Of a stretch of DNA of 25,067 nucleotides, positions 1-6,700 are shown one piece after another; the first letter of the stretch is position 1, and each line of letters begins with the position of its first letter. The DNA comes from Chrysochromulina tobinii. Lineage: Eukaryota; Haptophyta; Prymnesiales; Chrysochromulinaceae. The stretch covers positions 1-25,067 of the forward strand of contig JWZX01002548.1 in assembly GCA_001275005.1 (NCBI GenBank). The letters run 5' to 3'. Position numbers and translations under genes: made by a program. The notes under the pieces are model-generated. The model had not been told where the DNA came from and did not search any database. It worked only from the letters and a program-made list of their open reading frames with translations.

Positions 1-15
1 CCAGGATACTCTCTG

Positions 16-320
16 CAAATTCCAGATTCCGAGTTTCCGAGTTTCCGAGGCCCCCTCTTGGGTCCGGTCTGGAGGTACACCCAAATTCGAAGATTACCGA
101 GTTTCCGAGTTTCCGAGGAGCACCCCACTTGGGTCCTCGCCCAAGGGACCCCCAAATTCCAGATTCCGAGTTTCCGAGTTTCCGAGGCCCCCTCTTCGGT
201 CCAAGGCAGATGGAATCCCAAATTCCAGATTCCGAGTTTCCGAGTTTCCGAGGACCCCTCGCTTGGGTCGCAGGACGCAGCAAGAGGGACCCACAAATTC
301 CCTGATCAAGTTTCCGAGTG
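16..320. repeat. Degenerate tandem minisatellite, about 66-75 bp unit
   Basis: Five copies of a unit begin with CAAATT at 16, 82, 153, 219 and 294. Each of the first four continues into two or three copies of a short TTCCGAG motif. The spacers between cores are C-rich and vary in sequence and length (periods 66, 71, 66 and 75). The fifth copy is degenerate. Both strands are open in parts of the array, but the encoded peptides simply repeat the unit, so I treat it as non-coding. Confidence 0.85.
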
Positions 321-562
321 TAATACCTAGTGCTCACCAACGTTGGGAGCACAGATTCCGGAATACAGAGCGCAGTACCGCAGTTTCTATTTCCGCTCCT
401 GTACTTTCGTGTAGCCGGCTGTATAGCTGTAATACTGTAATACTCCCTGCCGTTGTCTCTCAAACTCTCACTCAAGCAGTTGGCGAGGAACTCAGTTGGC
501 ATGTTTTATCCCGGATCGGGAGGCCCGCATCTGCTGTGCCTTTAGTAGCCTGTTGAGTGTGC
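321..562. other. No gene seen
   Basis: Between the minisatellite and the stop codon of the first minus-strand gene I see no convincing coding sequence, RNA gene or strong repeat. It probably holds the 3' flank of the gene ending at 563. Confidence 0.4.
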
Positions 563-1015
563 TCACAACTCCTGCTTACCTGTCCTGCTCGCCTGCTCCT
601 CATGCATCGCCTGCAATTGCGCATTGTGATTCGCCATGAGCAGCTCCTGCACCTCCGTGTCCGACCCCGATTCGATCATCGTGAGCATATCTGGGAATGA
701 TGCGCGCAACAGCTCCTTATACCTCGTGTCGTCGCGCACGGATTGCCGCCAGGCTTTGATGTCTCTTGCACTGCCATCCTCAAGGAAGATGCGGTCGGCA
801 TTTACCTGCTGCATATAATCCACGAAGGTCTCGAGATCTTCGATGGAGCAAGCCACACGAGCGTCATCGGCGAGTTCGCCGTCGCCGTTGCACATCTGTT
901 TGCGAAACGCTACTGGATCCACTGGTGTGCCGTCCGGGTGAATGGCCAACGCCTCATCCATTGTGAAGCCCGACGAGACTGGGCCGATGAGGAGCGACAG
1001 TAGCGCAGCACGCAT
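563..1015 (-). CDS. Small protein with N-terminal signal peptide, unknown function
   Basis: This 150-residue protein is not one I recognise. I start it at the ATG complementary to 1013-1015. The open frame continues upstream, but only from a non-ATG codon and through a hairpin. The first residues (MRAALLSLLIGPVSSGFT) look like a signal peptide. A Phe follows the predicted cleavage region, as in bipartite plastid leaders of algae with secondary red plastids, although a secreted protein is equally possible. The rest is acidic and probably helical, with four Cys-free helices near the C-terminus and two Cys around residues 42-56. It lies downstream of the TPR gene on the same strand, 329 bp away. 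Two inverted repeats lie upstream of the start. The third-position G/C bias suggests a real gene, but no family is assigned. Confidence 0.5.
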   Translation of the reverse strand: MRAALLSLLIGPVSSGFTMDEALAIHPDGTPVDPVAFRKQMCNGDGELADDARVACSIEDLETFVDYMQQVNADRIFLEDGSARDIKAWRQSVRDDTRYKELLRASFPDMLTMIESGSDTEVQELLMANHNAQLQAMHEEQASRTGKQEL

Positions 1016-1152
1016 GCCGAAGGACGACTTCGATTGCTGTGCACACAGGGGGCTGCAATGCCCGCTGGTTGCCGCTCGGCCTAGCTGCGCTGCCGAGATG
1101 CTGGCGTCGGGGGCCCGCACACAGCAATCCCCGCAGCTTTTTTTCCGGTTTC

Positions 1153-1181
1153 CGCGGGGCTTCGGAGATTTCACCCCCGCG
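1153..1181. promoter_or_regulatory. Short inverted repeat upstream of the 563-1015 gene
   Basis: CGCGGGG at 1153-1159 pairs with CCCCGCG at 1175-1181 around a 15-nt loop. It lies between the start codon and a much stronger 19-bp inverted repeat. A promoter or 5' leader role is inferred from position only. Confidence 0.35.
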
Positions 1182-1191
1182 AGAATTGATT

Positions 1192-1240
1192 TTGGGTCGA
1201 GTCGTGGGACTAGAAAATCGTGTCCCACGACTCGACCCAA
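1192..1240. repeat. Perfect 19-bp inverted repeat (hairpin) upstream of a gene
   Basis: TTGGGTCGAGTCGTGGGAC at 1192-1210 is perfectly complementary to 1222-1240, with an 11-nt loop. It is about 180 bp upstream of the ATG of the 563-1015 gene. The flank at 1183-1194 contains AATTGATTT, which also occurs in the loop of the inverted repeat at 2580-2625. The arms are too long to be chance. Confidence 0.85.
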
Positions 1241-1282
1241 CATTCTAGACAATGCGGGGTCTAGAAATTACAACCGAACCAG

Positions 1283-1333
1283 CCGCGGCGGGCGGGCGGC
1301 GGCGGCGGCGGCGGCGGCGGGCGGGCGGCGCGT
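1283..1333. repeat. GGC/GGGC-rich microsatellite
   Basis: A run of GGC triplets with occasional GGGC steps lies just downstream of the TPR gene stop codon (on the minus strand). It lies in the spacer between two minus-strand genes and I do not treat it as coding. Confidence 0.8.
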
Positions 1334-1344
1334 CACGCCGCTTC

Positions 1345-2517
1345 TCAAGCCGAGCCTTGCAGCTCCGCAATCTGCTGCTTGAGCTTGCGGATCTCGTCAA
1401 GCCGCAGCGCCTTCTCGTCGAGCGCTGCAGCGGCCGAGGGGTCCGAGGTCGCGGATTTCAACGACGCCTCCTGCTCCACCTTGGGCGCCTCGACGAGCAA
1501 CTCCACGGGCACCTCAGGCGCAGCCGCGCGAAAGTTGTTCGCCGCGAGAAGAGCGGTGGGTGGCCACTGTTTGGAGCGAACGTCGAGCGTGGCCATGCTA
1601 CGCCGCGTCGTAAGCGGCGCATAGTTCCAGCGACGGAGCGCCTCCTGCTGTTCAAGCTCGTTGCCGCCGTCCCAGAGCATCGAGCACGCCGCAAGCTGGG
1701 CCTCAGGCTCCAAATCGTACTTGGCGGCCACACGCCGAATGATACCAAGTGCCTCGGGGCGCCGCTCGCGCGCCTCAAAAAGCTCGAGGGCGTAACGAAT
1801 CCAAAAGGGCTGGATGTCGGAGGGGTTCTTTTCGAGGGCGGCCCCGTGGTCGGCGGCGGCCGCGCCCCACTTGCCGAGCGCGTGGTACGCGTTCCCACGC
1901 CCAAGCAGCGCTAGTCGATCATCCTTGCTCATTCGGACCGCGCGCTCCATGTTGTCGAGGGCCTCGGGCGCACGGTCCGCAGCGATGAGCGTAGCTCCGA
2001 GGTTGAGGTACGTGATCCACGCATCTTTTGCGAGGGGCGCCAGACGAAGCGCCGCCTCGTAGTCCGCGACTGCTCCAACATAGTTGCCACGTGCGACACG
2101 CACGTTGGCCCGGTTGGCGTAAGCGCCATAGTAGTTTGGAGCAAGCTCGTCGATCAGCAGTGCGAAGCGCTCCTCGGCCTTGCGGAGCAAGCTGTCGTCC
2201 ACAAACTGCGTCTCGCGATCCGCACCTTTGTCGGCAAGCTCGAGTCCGGAGTCGTACACGCGGCGCGCCGCCTTGTCTTGCAGCTTCGAGTTCGCATCTG
2301 TCATCCGCTGAAGCTCAGCGCCGTTGTCGGTCATGACCCATTGCGGCGGCGACAGCAAATCGATGGCACTGCCCGGTAGACCCCGGTAGAAGGCGATTGA
2401 CGCGCTCAGGATCAGGCGAGCGGCAAGCTGTTGCGTGGGGACGATGCGCATTCTTTTACAGGGCACCAGCAACTGCACCAGCGCCACCAGCCCCTTTGGG
2501 GCACGAGGCGACACCAT
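1345..2517 (-). CDS. Plastid-type tetratricopeptide repeat (TPR) protein
   Basis: The chosen 390-residue product starts at the ATG complementary to 2515-2517. ATGs at 2637 and 2451 are also in frame. Residues about 110-265 form consecutive TPR helices with the Asn/Ala/Tyr and Leu/Ala/Pro spacing of the family (for example NYVGAVADYEAALRLAP and ALGKWGAAAADHGAALEKNP). A QWPP motif at about 317-320 follows the TPR array. It resembles the RWPP tail of cyanobacterial and chloroplast TPR proteins as I remember them. The N-terminus has a weak hydrophobic segment ending SASIA-FYRG, compatible with a signal peptide and a plastid-type Phe. The C-terminal 25 residues are a charged coiled coil. The role is probably scaffolding in the plastid; no partner can be named. 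A strong inverted repeat lies 63 bp upstream of the chosen start. Confidence 0.75.
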   Translation of the reverse strand: MVSPRAPKGLVALVQLLVPCKRMRIVPTQQLAARLILSASIAFYRGLPGSAIDLLSPPQWVMTDNGAELQRMTDANSKLQDKAARRVYDSGLELADKGADRETQFVDDSLLRKAEERFALLIDELAPNYYGAYANRANVRVARGNYVGAVADYEAALRLAPLAKDAWITYLNLGATLIAADRAPEALDNMERAVRMSKDDRLALLGRGNAYHALGKWGAAAADHGAALEKNPSDIQPFWIRYALELFEARERRPEALGIIRRVAAKYDLEPEAQLAACSMLWDGGNELEQQEALRRWNYAPLTTRRSMATLDVRSKQWPPTALLAANNFRAAAPEVPVELLVEAPKVEQEASLKSATSDPSAAAALDEKALRLDEIRKLKQQIAELQGSA

Positions 2518-2579
2518 GGGCGACACTTTCTCACGGAGAGGCTGTGAACGAACATATGGCTGTGAACGCGCTGATTTTC

Positions 2580-2625
2580 CGCGAGTGGCCCCTCGAAAAA
2601 TTGATTTCAGTGGGGGCCACTCGCG
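2580..2625. repeat. 13-bp inverted repeat at the 5' end of the TPR gene
   Basis: CGCGAGTGGCCCC at 2580-2592 pairs with GGGGCCACTCGCG at 2613-2625. The loop contains AATTGATTT, as does the flank of the 1192-1240 repeat. It lies 63 bp upstream of the preferred TPR start. If the 2637 ATG is used instead, the repeat falls inside the coding sequence, which is one reason to prefer the later start. Confidence 0.8.
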
Positions 2626-2640
2626 AAAGCCGACCATGGA

Positions 2641-2922
2641 GGGAATGATTTGGAATGGAGAGACTTTGGACGTGGCCGGCGTGACGTTCCAGAAGCAATG
2701 TCTAGAAGCTCAGCAGCGAGTAGGCATGAGCGCCGACGTACTGTGTCTCCCCGTTTTAACTTCACGTGCACACGCACCTGAGCAGACGCACCTCGCTCCT
2801 CGCTTGCGCAACTCCTCGCGGGCACAGGTCCACCGTTCAACACCATGGGTGTGGTCGATGTGCTGTATCGTCTCAGCTCGCGCATGGCGCATGGCAACAC
2901 ATGCGAATGTTCGAACGGTACG
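2641..2922. other. Spacer between coiled-coil and TPR genes, nothing clear
   Basis: Overlapping open frames occur on both strands here, but none has a recognisable domain. I read it as the 3' flank of the coiled-coil gene and the distal upstream region of the TPR gene. Confidence 0.35.
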
Positions 2923-3360
2923 TCACGCAGCTTCGATGGACTGCCCTTGCTTTTGCAGTCCATGCTTCAAGAGCGCGGTGGCGGTTGCGCGCGCGAGCAC
3001 GTGCATCGACAGGCTGTCCATCGGCGCCGCCTTTTTCGGCGGCGGGGCGCTCACGCGCACCGCGTGCTCAGCCTTGCTCGACGCTAGCTCCGCCTCCTGA
3101 TGCTTGAGCCCAACGAGCATCTGCACATTCTCCTGCTCGGCGAACTTGCAGCTCGCCTCCCTCGCCGCGATCTCACGCTCACGCTCTGCGAGTGCCAAGC
3201 GCTCGGCTGCAAGAGCGGCGCGCTCGGAGGCCAGCGCGGCCCGATCGGCCTCAAGCTGTTTGACCGCCTGCTGATGCGCCTCGAAGGACGCAGTCAGCCG
3301 TGGCAGCAGCAGCGAAAGCTCATTGGTCACGTGCGCTGCCTGCACGAGGTCGGCAGACAT
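2923..3360 (-). CDS. Short coiled-coil protein, unknown function
   Basis: The 145-residue protein begins at an ATG complementary to 3358-3360. Residues about 27-95 are a strong predicted coiled coil, rich in Ala, Glu, Arg and Leu, with phrases such as ERAALAAERLALAERERE. A short Pro/Lys linker and a helical tail ending KQGQSIEAA follow. There is no membrane segment or enzyme motif. Its upstream region holds the (TCAAG)n palindrome and is shared, head to head, with the Sfi1-like/RCC1 gene, so a common bidirectional promoter is possible. A link to the centrosomal neighbour would be a guess. The repetitive composition also means a chance open frame cannot be fully excluded. Confidence 0.5.
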   Translation of the reverse strand: MSADLVQAAHVTNELSLLLPRLTASFEAHQQAVKQLEADRAALASERAALAAERLALAEREREIAAREASCKFAEQENVQMLVGLKHQEAELASSKAEHAVRVSAPPPKKAAPMDSLSMHVLARATATALLKHGLQKQGQSIEAA

Positions 3361-3387
3361 GCCTGAAACTTGCCGCGATAGGAATTC

Positions 3388-3427
3388 AAGTCAAGTCAAG
3401 TCAAGTCAAGTCAAGTCAAGTCAAGTA
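3388..3427. repeat. (TCAAG)n pentanucleotide microsatellite
   Basis: About eight head-to-tail copies of TCAAG lie just upstream of the coiled-coil gene. The same unit recurs, in both orientations, at 3560-3620. Confidence 0.95.
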
Positions 3428-3559
3428 TGTCAGCATTTATGACGTGTCGCCTCTAGATGGATCCCCCTCCGCCATCTCCATCGACTCCCGTCCTCCCCTG
3501 CTGGCTTCCGGAGCACATTCGATAGGCTTCCGTACATGGTTGTCTGTTGTTTATGTATA

Positions 3560-3620
3560 GACTTGACTTGACTTGACTTTCAAGTCAAGTCAAGTCAAGT
3601 CAAGAGAAGTCAAGTCAAGA
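3560..3620. repeat. Inverted (TCAAG)n tracts forming a 20-bp palindrome
   Basis: A CTTGA tract at 3560-3579 meets a TCAAG tract starting at 3582. The arms 3560-3579 and 3582-3601 are perfectly complementary, with only two unpaired bases at the centre. Degenerate AGAAGTCAAG units continue to about 3620. It lies in the divergent spacer between the coiled-coil gene and the Sfi1-like/RCC1 gene, about 145 bp upstream of the latter's ATG. Confidence 0.9.
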
Positions 3621-3764
3621 GAAGTGGGTCCAGATCAACTTTGCTACCCGGTACCGTCACCATTTCCATCGATTCATCCGCACGTGAAACGGCCAGAGAG
3701 AACGCAGAACTCCCACGGTTGTGGTGCCTCTCCAATCGACATTCCTGTCGACTTGTTTGTCGCC

Positions 3765-6700
3765 ATGTCCAGTGAGCTCCCCCTACTGGCCAGCGCGTAC
3801 TACTCGTTGTTTTGCACTTTCCACGACTGGTATGAGGCTGCGCTCGGCGAACAAGAGCCGCCAGGGCTTGTCATGCGGCCCGTGCGATCCGCCGACGAGG
3901 AATGGCCGCATGGCGCGCTGCTCCCGGCCGTCATCTGCTTGCTGCGCTCGCGCCGCGCGCGCATCGAGCGCGTGCGCTCGATGCGCCGCCGGCACATGCT
4001 GTACACGTCCCATGGCACGATGCTGCCTTGCAGCAGCTCGCACTTGTCGTGCCTCGCGCAAGGGCGACGGTCACTCGCCGAGTGGGGCTTCTACTGCCGG
4101 CTCGCGCACGGCGTGCTGCTCGAGGCGACGACGGAGCTCGAGCGCGCGCGGCTGGTGCACGGCCTGCGCGAGTGGCAGCGCACCGCCAAGTTCATCGCGG
4201 CCCGCGAGGCCTACGTGACTATCTGGGGTGTGCTCTCGTTGCCTCGGCGGCTCTTCCAGTGGTGGTCGCTCTGCGCGGCGATGAACGCTCGAAAGGAGGG
4301 GCAGGCGATGAGCTACGCGCTGAGCTGGGCGAGCAGCGCGGGGCCGCGCGTCGTCGTCGCCGTCGCCTTCCGAGTCCTTAAGGAGTCGGCGCGCACGCGA
4401 CGCGCGGTGCGGCGCGCGGCGGGCGCCCTAGTGCATCGGGCGACCTCTCAGGGCTGGCGCACTTGGCTGGGGGCGATAGCCACTGACAAGGAGCTGAGGC
4501 TCGCGTACAAGCGGGCGCTCGGCGAAGGGGGTAGCGCCAACCGCCGGCGCCGCCTCTCGGCCGCGCTCGTCGCCTGGCGTGGCCGTTACTCTCTCAACGG
4601 AGCCCGAGCCCTCCGCGCCGCTCGGCATTTCGTTCTTCTGGCCGCCGCTCGTCTGCGGCGCGGCTGGTGGGTGTGGCAGGCGACGGTGCACGTGAACGCG
4701 AGCCTGCAGCAGCTCATGTGGCGGGCCCTCTTCAGCATCGGCGCGCGCCGCGCCTTTGTGCGCTGGCGTGCGACCGACGCGTTTTTGAGCGCGTGTCAGA
4801 CGCTCGCGGCGGCGGCGCATGCATCGCTAGACGGCCGTTACGCTCGCCGATTTGTATGGTGCTTTCGGCACTGGAAGGCGGAGCGGCTCATCCTGCGCGA
4901 GCGGCGGCGCACGCTGCGAGCTGTCGTAACCCAATGGCAGCACCCCGCCATGGGCCGCGCCCTCTCTGCGTGGTGGGCGATCGTCGGCCCTCGTCGCGCG
5001 GGCGAGCGCGCGGCGCGCACGCTGCGTCGTCTCGCTGAGGGGCGTGCGTGGCGCACGTGGCTCGGTGACGTGGCGCTCTTCCGAGCCTACGCACGCCTAC
5101 GCCACCTCGGCGCGAGCTATTTGGGGGGCTGCGTGGCCAAACGCCTACGGAGCGCGCTCAGGCTCTGGCGCCGCCGGTGCACGGTCGACAGCTCGCGAGG
5201 CCAGTGGGAGCAGCTCATCCGCACTGGGTCGGCGCACAACTGGCGGGGCTGTGCCCTGCAGGGCTGGCATGCGTTCAAGGCCGTCGCGGTACGCGCGCGC
5301 GCGCGGAGCGATCTCCTCCGGCGCGCCTTCCAGTCGCGTGAGCGCAAGGCGCTGCGTCGGGCGCTGCTTGGGTGGCGATGGAACTTGCGACTCGCCCGTG
5401 GCGGCCAACGGCTCGCCAGTACGGCGCTGTCGGTGTGGGCCGGGCGGGGCGTGCGAAGCTCGTGCTGGCGTGCGCTGCAGACGTGGCGTGCGCTCGTCGC
5501 CTGGCGCCTCGGCTTGCTCCGCGCGACGATCCACTGGCGCTACCCAGCACTCACGACGGTGTTCGAGCGGCTTGTGGTCACGTGGAAGCTCAGGCGGACT
5601 GAGCGGGCAGCGACGCGCTACGTGCGCGACATGCGCCGCCGGGCGGCGATCGATGAGTGGCACGCGTGCCGTCTGGCGACGATGATGGACGCCTCCATCC
5701 TGCAGCACGCCGTCTCGCGCTTCAGGTTCTGTGGAAAGCACCGGGCGCTTGCCACGTGGCAGGAGCGCACGCGCGAAGCGCACGAGCTCGCCCTCGACCT
5801 CCGGCTGGCGGTGCTGCGCAACTCGACGCTGCGCCGGTACTTGTACCGGATCCGTCGGTTCGCACGCCTGGGCAAGGTGCTCGAGCGCATCGCGACGGAA
5901 AGTCGGCTCGATTGTTGGCGCCGTTACGTCGCGCACGACCTCGTGTTGATGGCACGAGCGGTTGATGGCCTTCCAGGGATGTCGCGTCGGCGGCACCTGC
6001 GCCACTGGCACATCGTGACGGTCGCCACCCTCGCACACCTCGGCACCGCCACAAGAGCCGTCGCGCGATGGCGCCTCCGCCACGTGGGCATCGCCCTGAG
6101 CTCGTGGGCCCAGATCAGCGAGAGCGCGCGTGCGGCCCACACGGCCATGCAGCGCGTGCAGCAGCGGTGGGTGCGCCGATCCGAGGTAGCGGTGGTGCGC
6201 AACTGGGCTTCCCAGTGCCAGGCCGTCCGCGAGGCTCTCGCGGCGCTCCGGCGCGCGATTGGCTCTTGGCGGCTGGGCAAGCTCGCGGGCGCGTGGCGAT
6301 GCTGGTTCCAATTCAAATATGAGAGGCTCGAGAGCTCGAAAAAGATGCGTGGCGCTCTCACCCGTCTGCTGCACCAGAACGTGTCGCGCGCGCTCGAGTG
6401 CTGGCGCGAGGATGCGAAGGCTCGGCTGCGGGCTGAGGCGCTCGTGGCGAAGCTCCACCCGACCGGCCGTCAGCTCCAGCGCGCACTGAATACGTGGGGC
6501 GCCGTGTGCGCTGGGAGGGCCCGGGTTCTCAGCGCGTGCTCGGACGCGCTGCGTCACTATGACGCACGGCTGCTCCGGCGCATCGTGCATGCTTGGGCGT
6601 CGACGGCGAGCCGGTCGGAGGCCCTCTTTGCAAGCACCTGCATGCGATTCCTCGCGGCGGGTGGTCTGAGGAAAGGGTGGAACACGTGGGCAGAGGTGAG

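Noticed and set aside
58-330. Possible repeat-peptide gene or CRISPR-like array in the left-end repeats
   Set aside because: Units are degenerate, vary in spacing, overlap in frame on both strands, and the genome is eukaryotic, so neither a gene nor CRISPR is supported.
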